NCBI GenBank assembly: GCA_028822935.1
Contig: JAPKCM010000035.1
Location: forward strand, 1-50,805
Reading direction: 5' to 3'
DNA length: 50,805 bases
Origin: Akkermansiaceae bacterium
Lineage (GTDB): Bacteria; Verrucomicrobiota; Verrucomicrobiia; Verrucomicrobiales; Akkermansiaceae
The notes below the pieces were generated by a model. That model ran no database searches and was not told the DNA's origin. It saw only the letters and a list, made by a program, of their open reading frames with translations. This document shows, one piece after another, positions 35,571 through 45,317 of the stretch (positions are counted from its first letter, which is position 1; every line of letters starts with the position of its first letter). Position numbers and translations under genes: made by a program.

Positions 35571-35825
35571 TTGAGGACACGAAGATTGTCGGAGGTCTTA
35601 CGCCCCGGGTTATACTACAAAGAACCGCGAACCACGATCTTCTTGGAAAAAGGACAATTTTTCCGTAAATATCTATTTTCCGAAAATGAGGAACCCACGG
35701 CTGATGAAGTTCACTATGGCCGAGTAGATTACGAAGCAGATGAGATGGAGGGGATCGAACTTCAGGAACTTCTTGCAGATTGTTTGGAATACCAGAGAGA
35801 CATCAACTTTCTTATTGGTGGATGA
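35571..35825 (+). CDS. possible small acidic protein, doubtful
   Basis: An 84-residue frame from TTG 35571 that fills the space between the divergent giant protein and the DUF1592 gene. Its C-terminal half is acidic and natural-looking (DYEADEMEGIELQELLADC). Its stop overlaps an ATG at 35822, in frame with the DUF1592 protein, as ATGA. Against it: a TTG start without a Shine-Dalgarno, no recognised family, and a position where promoters are expected. It could be a remnant. Confidence 0.25.
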   Translation: MRTRRLSEVLRPGLYYKEPRTTIFLEKGQFFRKYLFSENEEPTADEVHYGRVDYEADEMEGIELQELLADCLEYQRDINFLIGG

Positions 35826-35902
35826 AAGATCTTCGCCTTTTTTGTCTCGGGCAATCCTTGGCTTCCATGGGAAGCCGGGATTTGCTTCTCTTCCGTAAAC
35901 AA

Positions 35903-37849
35903 ATGCGATCTTTTTTATATGGACTCGTTTTCACGGCCAGGCTTTCGGCATCGTCGCTGGCCTTCGAGCACGACGTGCGACCAATCTTGGAACGCTCTTG
36001 CGTGAAATGCCACGGCGGAGAAAAACTGAAGGGCGAAGTCGATTTCACCAAAATCCTCACCAAGCAGGATGCTGACGCACAGTTCGAGTTGTGGGAAACC
36101 GTGATCGAAGTCATCGAAGCGAACGAAATGCCACCCGAAGATGAGCCTCAGCTGAGCGATGCGGAAAAGAAAACGATCCTCAATTGGTATCAAGGACGTT
36201 CGCAAGTCGTTATCGAAGCGAAACCTGCCGTCTTCAAGCCCCGCCGCCTCTCCGGCCCGGAGTATCGAAACACCCTGCGTTCGCTCTTCGGTTTCGACCT
36301 CGAGGTCGCGGTTGCCGAGGCTGAGCAGACCGTCATCAGCGAGAAATCGCTGGTTCTAAAACTTCTTCCCACCGACCCACCCGGAGCCAGCGGATTCATC
36401 AACGACACCCACCGCGCGCGACTGTCTCCAGTGATCTGGGATCAATATCTTCACCTGAGCAATGCGGCTCTTGAAAACCTCTTCTCGAAAAATGGCCGCG
36501 CCCAGCTAGGCGGGTTCATTGGCAACCAACTATCCGAGGATTGGCAACCGGTTGATCTGTCCCGTGACCAGGCTGAAAGACTCATCAGGGCGTTTGTGCC
36601 GCGAGCACTGCGACGACCGACTCCCGAGGAACAACTCTCCAAGATCCTGGCCGGAATTTTCGGAAAACATGGCGAAGCACTATTGGCCGCCACCAAGTTC
36701 GAACTCAAAGCCATCCTCATGTCACCCGCCTTTTTCTATCGCGGCCTATTGATGGAAGGAGATCCGAGCAAACAACAAGCAGTCGATAATTTCGAACTAG
36801 CCGAACGCTTATCGTATTTTTTATGGGAGGATCGTCCCGACGAAGAACTCACCCAACTTGCGACAGATGGTTCCCTCGGCGACAGACAAGTTTTGAACAA
36901 GCAGGTGACGCGAATGTTATCCTCCCCTAAAGCCCGTAATCTCGCCCGGAGCTTCGGCACCCAGTGGCTCAAGATCGACAGCCTCGACGGCTTACTCGCA
37001 AAAGACCCGATTCGCCACCACGCCCTCAAGACGCAGCCCCTCGATTTTCTCAACTACCTCTTTACCGAAAATCGTCCAGTGCTGGAGCTGATCGATTCAA
37101 AGATCACTTTCGTCAACGAGGGCACTTCAGGCTTCTACGGTAAAGATCGCCAACGAATGAAACGTCATGTAAAACCAAATGGCATCGAGCGACAGCGAAC
37201 GCCCAATCAAAAATTGAAACTGGTGCACGCCGAGGGTCGTGGTGGCCTCCTCACCATGCCCGGAATCCTGACAATGAACCAAGGTCCCATCCAGCGTGGC
37301 ACCTGGATGTTGAGGCAAATTTTGGGTATACAGGTTAGTGAACCACCAGCCAACACACCGCCGATCCAGGGAAGCCCGCACGGCGAGAATCTCACTTTCC
37401 GAGAACGATTCGAGGCACATCGCAGCGACCCCAGTTGTGCTCGCTGTCACGAGAAGATCGACCCGCTGGGATTCGCTTTGGAAGGCTACGATAAAAACGG
37501 CCAGTTTCTGCGCTCCACCGATCACTCCAAGAAAAAACCGGACAAAGCGATCGAACCAATCGACACCTCTGGCAAACTTCCGAGCGGTGAAACTTTCGAG
37601 ACTTTCGCGGAGCTAAAGACGATCCTCCTCACGCGCAAACGCGAACCGATTGTGCGAAACATCGTCGAACGAACTCTCGCTTACGCGCTTTGTCGAAAAC
37701 TGGAGCGCAACGACCAGCCGGTCGTGGATACCATCACGAAAAACCTGTGCGAAAATGACGGGACATGGCTTGGCCTCTTCCAACAAGTGGCAAACAGCCT
37801 TCCCTTTCGCGAAACCATTATTAAAACTGCAAATACCAGCCATGAATAA
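35903..37849 (+). CDS. planctomycete-type cytochrome c protein (DUF1587/1592/1588/1585)
   Basis: A 648-residue exported haem protein. ATG 35903 is preferred because it opens a signal peptide (MRSFLYGLVFTARLSASSLA, then FEHDVRP); ATG 35822 would add 27 residues in front. The haem motif is CVKCH at residues 33-37, within the PSD1-type cytochrome. The DUF1587 region (RRLSGPEYRNTLRSLFG), DUF1595 (YFLWEDRPDEELTQLA), DUF1592, DUF1588 (GGLLTMPGIL ... RGTWMLRQILG) and DUF1585 (ETFAELKTILL ... ERTLAYALCR) follow in the usual order. A second CARCHEKIDPLG carries a CxxCH. The stop overlaps the start of the DUF1552 gene by 8 bases, a conserved pairing. Biochemical function is unknown; glycan or peptide oxidation at the cell surface is often supposed. 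Confidence 0.9.
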   Translation: MRSFLYGLVFTARLSASSLAFEHDVRPILERSCVKCHGGEKLKGEVDFTKILTKQDADAQFELWETVIEVIEANEMPPEDEPQLSDAEKKTILNWYQGRSQVVIEAKPAVFKPRRLSGPEYRNTLRSLFGFDLEVAVAEAEQTVISEKSLVLKLLPTDPPGASGFINDTHRARLSPVIWDQYLHLSNAALENLFSKNGRAQLGGFIGNQLSEDWQPVDLSRDQAERLIRAFVPRALRRPTPEEQLSKILAGIFGKHGEALLAATKFELKAILMSPAFFYRGLLMEGDPSKQQAVDNFELAERLSYFLWEDRPDEELTQLATDGSLGDRQVLNKQVTRMLSSPKARNLARSFGTQWLKIDSLDGLLAKDPIRHHALKTQPLDFLNYLFTENRPVLELIDSKITFVNEGTSGFYGKDRQRMKRHVKPNGIERQRTPNQKLKLVHAEGRGGLLTMPGILTMNQGPIQRGTWMLRQILGIQVSEPPANTPPIQGSPHGENLTFRERFEAHRSDPSCARCHEKIDPLGFALEGYDKNGQFLRSTDHSKKKPDKAIEPIDTSGKLPSGETFETFAELKTILLTRKREPIVRNIVERTLAYALCRKLERNDQPVVDTITKNLCENDGTWLGLFQQVANSLPFRETIIKTANTSHE

Positions 37850-39455
37850 AAACTGGAACATCGAGCGCAGAACATTCCTGCGCAGCGCAGCAGGAGCGCT
37901 CGTCCCCCTGCCCTTTCTTAACCTGATGGAGAACAGCGCCAAGGCAGCATCACTGGATCTCGCCGGCGACTCTAGTCCTCCGCTGCGCTTCGTCACCCTG
38001 TTCAAACCGAACGGCGTTCATCCGCCCTCTTGGAACATCGCAGGCGGCAAGGAAACTGATTTTCGCATGTCTCCGCTGATGGCGCCATTCGCGAAACACA
38101 AGAACGACTTGCTCATTCTCGACAACATGGGCGACTTCGGCTTTTCCTCACACAGCAACTCAACCCGCCGCTTCCTCTCCGGACACCACCAGAACAAAAA
38201 CTCGGCCTCAGTTGATCAGCTCATTGCGGACAAGATCAGCGGCGACACAGCCCACCGCTCGCTCGAACTTACCACCGAGGGACTGTTCACCAATCAGATC
38301 GACTGCAGTTACATTTCCTACGACAAGAACGGAAGTCCTATTCCGCGAGAGAGCGATCCGCAACTTGTTTTCGACCGCTTGTTCCGCAACCCGATGCGTG
38401 ACCCAAATCAGCGGGAGGAAATCTCCAGTCTGCTGGACCGCGTGCGCGACGATGCAAAATCCCTACAGCGCAAAGCCGGGCGAGAAGACAAGGAAACCCT
38501 CGAAGAGTATTTCACCGTCATCCGCGAAACAGAGCAGCGCCTGGAAAACATGACCCCAGTCAGTGGCCCGGAAGGTGTTGATTTCTCCAGCCTCAAGCGC
38601 CCCGAAAGCGCAGGCAATCTCAACGAGCAAGTTGAATCGATGCTCGATGTCATGGCGATGGCCCTCTGGACCGACTCGACCCGCTGCATCAGCTACATGC
38701 TTGGCAACAGTAACAGCCGCATGATTTTCGACTTCCTCGGAATCAAGAAACAGCACCACTACCTCTCGCACTTCTTCCGTAACTTCAGCCGCTCGAACAT
38801 CGATGACCTGCTCAAGATCAGCCTGTGGCACATGGAAAAATTTGACTACCTGCTGACCAAACTAAAGTCCTATAAGGATCAAAACGGATCGCTTCTCGAT
38901 CACAGCGTCGTGCTATTCGGATCGGGCATGGGTCACAGCGACAACCACACCGCCCAGCGCATCCCGATGATTCTCGCCGGCAAGGGTGGCGGAATGCTCA
39001 AAACCGGACGCTACCTGAGGTATTCCAAAAACCAGGAAATCGGCCGATTGCACCTCGCCCTGCTTGAAAAATTCGGCATCGACTCCCCTTCCTACGCCAA
39101 CTCTTCGGCCCCCCTCCCCGGCCTCGATGGCGGCGCCTTCGAAGAATACCAGGAGCGCCCGTTCGACACCTGGGTTAAAACCGGCAAGGGAACGATCACA
39201 GTCCAGGGACGATTGCGGATGTCGGACAATCTCGATGAAGCCAAGGTCTTCTACATCGATGTGGCAGACAAACCTCCGGTGAGAATCGAGGTAAGCTTCG
39301 GCGACTTCCATGGCTTCAACCTCGCCTACCACGTCGGCACGCCCATCACCCTGACCGGGAAAATCAGCGAACGGAATGGTCGACTCGTGCTCACCAAAGT
39401 CACCGAACTCAAATCCGTCTTTGGAAAAAGCAAACCCGGAAAAGCCAAAGGATAG
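37842..39455 (+). CDS. DUF1552 Tat-exported protein with an extra C-terminal OB-like domain
   Basis: A 537-residue partner of the preceding haem protein. ATG 37842 overlaps its stop. A twin-arginine leader (ERRTFLRSAAGALVPLPFL) is followed by the DUF1552 body: FVTLFKPNGVHPPSW, GHHQNKNSASVDQLIA, SYISYDKNG, HHYLSHF, VVLFGSGMGHSDNHT, GGGMLKTGRYLRY. The fold is related to alkaline-phosphatase/sulfatase-like DUF1501 proteins, but without a proven reaction. Ordinary DUF1552 proteins end soon after that last block; this one continues from about residue 440 for about 95 residues (GTITVQGRLRMSD, FYIDVADKPPVRIEVSFG, ITLTGKISERNGRLVL) in a pattern like a small OB-fold, then a basic tail. Confidence 0.85.
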   Translation: MNKNWNIERRTFLRSAAGALVPLPFLNLMENSAKAASLDLAGDSSPPLRFVTLFKPNGVHPPSWNIAGGKETDFRMSPLMAPFAKHKNDLLILDNMGDFGFSSHSNSTRRFLSGHHQNKNSASVDQLIADKISGDTAHRSLELTTEGLFTNQIDCSYISYDKNGSPIPRESDPQLVFDRLFRNPMRDPNQREEISSLLDRVRDDAKSLQRKAGREDKETLEEYFTVIRETEQRLENMTPVSGPEGVDFSSLKRPESAGNLNEQVESMLDVMAMALWTDSTRCISYMLGNSNSRMIFDFLGIKKQHHYLSHFFRNFSRSNIDDLLKISLWHMEKFDYLLTKLKSYKDQNGSLLDHSVVLFGSGMGHSDNHTAQRIPMILAGKGGGMLKTGRYLRYSKNQEIGRLHLALLEKFGIDSPSYANSSAPLPGLDGGAFEEYQERPFDTWVKTGKGTITVQGRLRMSDNLDEAKVFYIDVADKPPVRIEVSFGDFHGFNLAYHVGTPITLTGKISERNGRLVLTKVTELKSVFGKSKPGKAKG

Positions 39456-39500
39456 GACGATCCCGAACGGATCAAAAGACCGCAGCCGCAGTATTTAGTC

Positions 39501-42500
39501 ATGATGATTTCTTGTTTCCCTTCCCTACTTGCACTCCTCCTCTTACTTCCAGCCGGGGGGGACGACTTCCCACTGGTAGCGGACGATCTTGAGGTTTCTC
39601 TCTTTGCGAAGAATCCGCTGGTACGAAATCCCTGCGCGATTACCTTCGATGCGAAGGGCCGGCTCTGTGTTGGGATGGGACCACAGTATCGTAACCCAAA
39701 GCCAGACACTCCCGGCGACTCGGTTTGGATCCTGATCGATGAAGACGAGAACGGATCAGCGGATTCGCGCAAGCAGTATGCCACCGGCTTCAACTCAATC
39801 CAGGGATTGGCTTGGCGCGGGCGGGATCTCTATGTTGCCAATGCTCCGGACCTCACCATCGCCCGCGATCTGGATGGCGACGACGTGGCGGATGAATATA
39901 TCCGTCTCTTCACCGACCTCGGAAACCTCGAACACGCCTTGCACGGACTGCAGTTCGGCCCCGACGGAAAGCTCTACATGTCGAAAGGGAATTCCAAGGG
40001 ACTCACCCGACCACCAGATCGGATTGCCCCGAAGCCCTTCCGTGAGCTGTGGGGCGTGGAGATGCCAGTTGCGCCGGACTTCCCAAAGCCGATTGCCTTT
40101 AAAAAGGGTGACTTCGAGAAGAACTACCACGATCCGGCCGATGACTGGGGACTGTCCGGGGGTGTGCTGCGCTGTGACCCGGACGGATCGAACCTTGAGA
40201 TCGTCTCGCGTGGTTTTCGTAATCCCTGGGACATCTGTTTCGATGATTCCTTTAACTGGCTCGGCACTGACAACGACCAAACCCAGGGCGACAAGATTTT
40301 CTCGCCGTTCTACGGAGCGCACTTCGGCTGGGGCCATCCTTGGTCATTCGACTGGAAGGGCGACGGTCATCTTCCCACCGCTCCCTCTTCCGGACCACTC
40401 TTCGAAGGCTCGGGAACCGGGGTCACCTATTGTGGACTGGAGCACTATCCTAAAAAATACCGTGGCATCTTTCTGATCAACGACTGGCTGAGGCGAGAAG
40501 TCATCATCTACCGGTCAAAGTGGGAAGGCGCATGGATGAAGCCGGACCGGGAGAAGCTTGAGATTTTTGCACACGCGGGTGGAGGTCGCTCGATGGGTCA
40601 GAGCACCGGGCGCAGTTTTGATCCGGTCGATATTGAAGTAGGACCCGACGGCGCGATCTACATCTCGAGTTGGGGCCGGGAATACGGCTTGAGCGAAAAG
40701 GACGGGGAACAGATCAATGAGGGTCGCATTTACCGGATCTGGCCGAAGGCGGTGCCACCGCGGATGAAGAAGGAACCCAAGAGGCAAAGATCAATTCGTG
40801 AGTGGACCACCCAGCAATTGTTGGACGATCTCGAGGAATCACTCCCGGTGTGGAGAACCAACGCACAGAATGAACTTGTGCGGCGGGGCAAAAGAGAGCT
40901 CAACTCTGAGGAATCACACTCGCATGCCTCGAAGCAGGGCTCGGTTTGGGCGTTATGGACAATGGGCCGCATGGCCCCAAAAAATGACAAATGGGATGAC
41001 ATCTTCCTCACTAGCTTGGCCGGTGATCATGGAACCGAAGACCGCACTCAGTTGATCCGGATTCTAGCGCATCGGGCCAAGGCGCGTGGGGCAAATACCC
41101 TGCCCGATCTCCTGATACGCGACCTGGAAGGAGAGAACCCGCGCTCTCGGCACGCCACCGTTCTTGCGATGCGGCAGGTAGGCGAGACCCGCTGGAACAA
41201 GAAGCTTCTGCGTCTGATCGAGCAGGAACAAGATCGCATCGTCTCCTACTCGGCTTGGGGAGCGCTCGGTGAACTCATGCCACGGGAGGAGCGGAAAGCT
41301 CTGCTCAACAACCAAGTTCCCGCAGTGAGGAGAGCGGCCTTACTTTCCCTCCTGGAGGAGGACGCCTTGAGTGAGGAAGAACTTAAACCTCTGACCAGGG
41401 ATTCCGACCAGGTAACGGCTGAACTTGCGATCAGGCGTCTCGGAGGAAAGCACCGCACCGAGATTCGCGGGGCCAGGCTGAATTCGAAAAACACAAACGT
41501 CATTCCCGAAAGGGCCGAACGAACACCAGTCTCAGTGGTCTCTGCAATTCATTCACTTCCCGACCGGAGCTACAAGGAAGCAATTCTCACCGCAGGTGCA
41601 CGCGCCTTCACCGATCGCCCTTATCGTCTCACCACCATCCCCGCCCAACTGGAAGGACTAACATTCATTCGCCCCGCCAACAACGATGCCGACCACGCCA
41701 GCGGTCCATTCCTCAACCTAACCCTGCGCTACGACTCGAAAGTCTATTTCGCCGACGACATACGGGGTGAGAAGCTGCCGACTTGGGCACGCGGGAAGTG
41801 GACCCCGACTGACATGTTTATTAAAACGAACGACTCCGCGCACCGCGTCTACTCGGCGGAGTTTTCAGCGGGCAAAATCTGCTTTGGAGCGAATCGCGAT
41901 GGCGTGAATGGGCGCAAGGGCAACTACTTCATCATCATCAAGCCTAAACTACTTCAGCCACAGGCGACCACCGCCACAGTTGCCGATGTTCTCCCCTTGC
42001 TAAAATCAGCGAACTCCTTGCGCGGTCGAGCCCTCTTCCTGAGTACGAGCGGAGCCTCTTGCGCCACCTGCCATCAGCTGGAAGGATTCGGAAACATCTT
42101 CGCTCCGGATCTCACTGGGATCGGGACACGTGCCACTCCGGAGTTCCTCGTGCGGTCCATCCTCGAACCCAGTAGCGAGATCACGGAGGGCTTCGCAATG
42201 CAGATCCTGACGACGAAGTCAGGCGACACCACGGCCGGGATTGTCTTGGAGGAAACCGGGCTTTCCGTGAAAATAGCGATGATGGATGGGGCATTGGTGA
42301 CAATCTTAAAGAAGAACATCATCAAACGCCAAACGGCTCCAATCTCCGCCATGCCACCCATCTTCTCAGGCCTCCTCTCGCCGCAGGACGTGGCTGACAT
42401 CACGGCCTATCTTCTCGTTCCGAAGGAGGAGCCAAAGACCATCCAGACTCCGAGACCACACGCAAAGCAACTCCCCAAGATTTCGCCTCGTCAGCCCTCC

Positions 42501-43397
42501 CCTCTCTCAGGGAAACAATGGGGTCATAAAGGCAAGGGCTTCTACTTCGACTGTCACGATCAACGACTTGAAATCCGTTACGACGGAGTGGAAATCGCAT
42601 CCTACTACTACAATCATCCCGAGACACAGCGCCCCTTCTTCGCACACGTCAAGACACCCTCCGGAATCCAAGTGACCCGCAACTTCCCACCGATCGCGGG
42701 GAAAGACGCAACCGATCACGCCACAATGCACCCCGGAATCTGGATGGGCTTCGCTAATCTCGACGGGATCAGTTTCTGGCACAACAACGCTGGAAAGGTG
42801 AACCATATCGAGTTCCCGGTGGAGCCAAGCGCTGGTGTCACCGCTTCCTTCGCGGTAAAAAATTGTTACCTCGCCCCCGACAACCGGGTGGTGTGCGAAG
42901 AGTGGACCAGCTATCATTTAATCCCGAATAAGGACGGCTTCCTCATCTCGATCGATTCCCGCTTTTTCGGCGACAGGCCCTTCTCTTTCGGCGTGAAGGA
43001 AGAGATGGGGCTCGGGCTGCGAGTCGCGTCGCCCATCACGGTGAAGGGCGGAAAAGGGTCAATCCTGAGCGCGACGGGTGGAAAAAATGAAAAAGGCACC
43101 TGGGGAATGATCGACCAGTGGTGGGACTACTTCGGTCCACTCGGAGGAATGAGCGCCGGGGTTCAGATCATGTCGGGATCCGGCAATCCTGCGGTGTGGG
43201 CCCACAGCCGCGACTACGGAGTGCTGGTGGCAAATCCCTTCCCCGTGGACCGACCCGGGAACCGCGACAAAAAAATAGCGGTGCAGCCAGGTGAGTCATT
43301 TCGTCTGAAGTTCGGGGTGCAAGTCCACGAACACAACGCACGCGAGAATTACGATCCAGCCAAAGCCTATCGGCGTTATCTCAATGGCGCAAAGTAG
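39501..43397 (+). CDS. multi-domain dehydrogenase: propeller, HEAT repeats, binding domain, cytochrome c, DUF6807
   Basis: A 1,298-residue exported protein with a short hydrophobic leader (MMISCFPSLLALLLLLPAGG; ATG 39501 or 39504). Modules: a sugar-dehydrogenase-like propeller at about 30-420 (GFNSIQGLAWRGRDLYVAN, GLSGGVLRCDPDGS, FRNPWDICFD); a HEAT-type helical region at about 430-640; a beta domain at about 670-820; and a PVC-type cytochrome c with CATCH at residues 854-858 and an axial Met candidate in SAMPPIF. A C-terminal DUF6807 domain runs from about residue 1005 (GKGFYFDCHDQRLEIRYDG, PGIWMGFANLDG). The first four modules match known PVC membrane-bound dehydrogenases, but the DUF6807 extension (a domain usually seen alone, labelled PmoA-like) is unusual here. 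It would oxidise an unknown substrate and hand electrons to its own haem. Confidence 0.85.
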   Translation: MMISCFPSLLALLLLLPAGGDDFPLVADDLEVSLFAKNPLVRNPCAITFDAKGRLCVGMGPQYRNPKPDTPGDSVWILIDEDENGSADSRKQYATGFNSIQGLAWRGRDLYVANAPDLTIARDLDGDDVADEYIRLFTDLGNLEHALHGLQFGPDGKLYMSKGNSKGLTRPPDRIAPKPFRELWGVEMPVAPDFPKPIAFKKGDFEKNYHDPADDWGLSGGVLRCDPDGSNLEIVSRGFRNPWDICFDDSFNWLGTDNDQTQGDKIFSPFYGAHFGWGHPWSFDWKGDGHLPTAPSSGPLFEGSGTGVTYCGLEHYPKKYRGIFLINDWLRREVIIYRSKWEGAWMKPDREKLEIFAHAGGGRSMGQSTGRSFDPVDIEVGPDGAIYISSWGREYGLSEKDGEQINEGRIYRIWPKAVPPRMKKEPKRQRSIREWTTQQLLDDLEESLPVWRTNAQNELVRRGKRELNSEESHSHASKQGSVWALWTMGRMAPKNDKWDDIFLTSLAGDHGTEDRTQLIRILAHRAKARGANTLPDLLIRDLEGENPRSRHATVLAMRQVGETRWNKKLLRLIEQEQDRIVSYSAWGALGELMPREERKALLNNQVPAVRRAALLSLLEEDALSEEELKPLTRDSDQVTAELAIRRLGGKHRTEIRGARLNSKNTNVIPERAERTPVSVVSAIHSLPDRSYKEAILTAGARAFTDRPYRLTTIPAQLEGLTFIRPANNDADHASGPFLNLTLRYDSKVYFADDIRGEKLPTWARGKWTPTDMFIKTNDSAHRVYSAEFSAGKICFGANRDGVNGRKGNYFIIIKPKLLQPQATTATVADVLPLLKSANSLRGRALFLSTSGASCATCHQLEGFGNIFAPDLTGIGTRATPEFLVRSILEPSSEITEGFAMQILTTKSGDTTAGIVLEETGLSVKIAMMDGALVTILKKNIIKRQTAPISAMPPIFSGLLSPQDVADITAYLLVPKEEPKTIQTPRPHAKQLPKISPRQPSPLSGKQWGHKGKGFYFDCHDQRLEIRYDGVEIASYYYNHPETQRPFFAHVKTPSGIQVTRNFPPIAGKDATDHATMHPGIWMGFANLDGISFWHNNAGKVNHIEFPVEPSAGVTASFAVKNCYLAPDNRVVCEEWTSYHLIPNKDGFLISIDSRFFGDRPFSFGVKEEMGLGLRVASPITVKGGKGSILSATGGKNEKGTWGMIDQWWDYFGPLGGMSAGVQIMSGSGNPAVWAHSRDYGVLVANPFPVDRPGNRDKKIAVQPGESFRLKFGVQVHEHNARENYDPAKAYRRYLNGAK

Positions 43398-43497
43398 GAG
43401 GCCAGCTGGACTGGAGATACCCACTCCGGAGGTAGGAGATCAGCCTTCGCCCCGTTTTCATGAACGAAATTGACCCAAGTCCACGTTCACATACTGC

Positions 43498-45315
43498 GTG
43501 CGTTTTCCTTCAACAACAACTCGGACCTTTACCGGAAATCTGCTGCGCTTCATCCTGGGAAACCTGCTGGCCTTGAGCGGCCTGTTAATGGCGAAAGAGA
43601 AGACGGTCGAAGATCACTGGGCCTTCATTCTTCCACAGAGTCATGAGGCACCCGCAGTTCGGGACGCGCAATGGCCTTCCCGTCCCCACGACGCCTTCAT
43701 CCTGAAGAAGATCGAGAAAGACGGGCTTGCACCAAATCCTCCTGCAGATCCCCGTACCCTCCTTCGCCGACTCTCCTTCGATCTCAACGGCCTCCCTCCA
43801 ACTCCGGAAGAAGTGGCCGCTTTTGAAAAGGCTTTCCGGGAGGACCCTGATGCCAGTCTGAAAGAGTTCACGGACAGTCTCCTCGCCAGTCCACAGTTCG
43901 GCGCACGCTGGGCGCGGACCTGGCTCGATCTTGCCCGCTACGCCGAGGACCAGGCCCACATCGTGGGCGACAACAGCAAACTTTTCTATCCCAACGCGTG
44001 GCTCTACCGGGACTGGGTGATCGGAGCCTTCAATCGCGACCTGCCTTACGACCAATTCGTCAAATTGCAACTTGCGGCAGATCTGTTAGAGGAGAACCAC
44101 GATCAGGATCTCGTCGCCTTGGGCTTCATTGGGCTCGGCCCCAAATACTATCGGCGCAACGACCCGCTCGTGATGGCCGACGAGTGGGAGGACCGGGTCG
44201 ATACCGTGTCGCGCGGCTTGCTCGGCCTCACCGTGGGTTGCGCGCGGTGCCATGATCACAAGTTCGACCCGATCTCTACCGAAGACTATTACGGATTGGC
44301 CGGAGTCTTCGCTTCCATCGAGATGTTCAACCGCCCCCTCGAAGGAAAGAACGCCAAGAAGCCAGCGATTGCCATGCACATCGTGCGGGATCGTCCCAAG
44401 CCCACCAACCTCAAGGTCCACCTGCGCGGAGATCCCAATGACCTCGGGTCTGAGGTGCCACGGCGTTTTCTGACCATCCTCAGCAAGAATGCAAACCCTC
44501 CAAACTTTCAGAAAGGAAGCGGGCGGCTCGAACTTGCCGAGGCCATCGCCTCTCCCGACAACGCCCTCACCGCCCGCGTCTTCGTGAACCGAATCTGGGG
44601 CGAACTCTTCGGCACGCTCCTCGTTACGACCGCCAGCAATTTCGGCACCCTTGGCACTCCTCCTTCACATCCTGAACTCCTCGACGATCTCGCAGTACGC
44701 TTCATGGAATCCGGCTGGTCGGTGAAGTGGCTAATGCGTGAACTGGTCCTCTCCTCCACCTACAGACAGAGTAGCGACCTCTCCGGGGAAAAACTGGAGC
44801 GCGATCCGGACAACATTCTCTACAGCCGCGCCAACCGACGCCGCCTCGACGTCGAAATGTGGCGCGACGCCATCTACGCGGCAGCGGGCACTCTCGATCT
44901 CAAGATCGGCGGACCTTCCTTCAAGGCCAGTGCGCCGGACGCCAACCGCCGCGCTGTCTACGCCCGGATCAGCCGCCTTAAGCTTGATCCCATGCTCGCC
45001 CTTTTCGATTTTCCCGATCCGAACCTCCACTCTCCCGGGCGCTACAAATCGACCACGCCCCTCCAGAAGCTCTTTGCCATCAACAATCCTCTCATGGTGG
45101 CGCAGGCCGGGAAGTTTTCAGCCCGCCTGCACCGTGAGGCGCCAACCGGCGACCGGGCCCGCATCCAGCGCGCCTACACGCTTCTCTACGGTCGTAAAGC
45201 CAGCGCCGAAGAACAAACCCTCGCCCTCGGTTTCCTGACCACTGGTGGCGAGGACGCCTGGCAAAACTACGCGCAGGTCCTCCTCGCCTCAAACGAACTT
45301 CTCTACCTCGACTGA
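43498..45315 (+). CDS. DUF1549/DUF1553 protein, compact form
   Basis: A 605-residue exported protein starting at GTG 43498 with a hydrophobic leader (LRFILGNLLALSGLLMA). DUF1549 comes first (LLRRLSFDLNGLPPTPEE, ARWARTWLDLARYAEDQ, YPNAWLYRDWVI), with CARCHDHKFDPI around residues 248-252. DUF1553 follows (LAEAIASPDNALTARVFVNR, HPELLDDLAVRFMESGWS, RRRLDVEMWRDAIYAA). Many relatives are longer and carry a PSCyt1 cytochrome domain in front; this one lacks it, so it may rely on the haem of another protein in the cluster. It ends 2 bases before the DUF1501 gene, its usual partner. Reaction unknown. Confidence 0.9.
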   Translation: MRFPSTTTRTFTGNLLRFILGNLLALSGLLMAKEKTVEDHWAFILPQSHEAPAVRDAQWPSRPHDAFILKKIEKDGLAPNPPADPRTLLRRLSFDLNGLPPTPEEVAAFEKAFREDPDASLKEFTDSLLASPQFGARWARTWLDLARYAEDQAHIVGDNSKLFYPNAWLYRDWVIGAFNRDLPYDQFVKLQLAADLLEENHDQDLVALGFIGLGPKYYRRNDPLVMADEWEDRVDTVSRGLLGLTVGCARCHDHKFDPISTEDYYGLAGVFASIEMFNRPLEGKNAKKPAIAMHIVRDRPKPTNLKVHLRGDPNDLGSEVPRRFLTILSKNANPPNFQKGSGRLELAEAIASPDNALTARVFVNRIWGELFGTLLVTTASNFGTLGTPPSHPELLDDLAVRFMESGWSVKWLMRELVLSSTYRQSSDLSGEKLERDPDNILYSRANRRRLDVEMWRDAIYAAAGTLDLKIGGPSFKASAPDANRRAVYARISRLKLDPMLALFDFPDPNLHSPGRYKSTTPLQKLFAINNPLMVAQAGKFSARLHREAPTGDRARIQRAYTLLYGRKASAEEQTLALGFLTTGGEDAWQNYAQVLLASNELLYLD

Positions 45316-45317
45316 GC

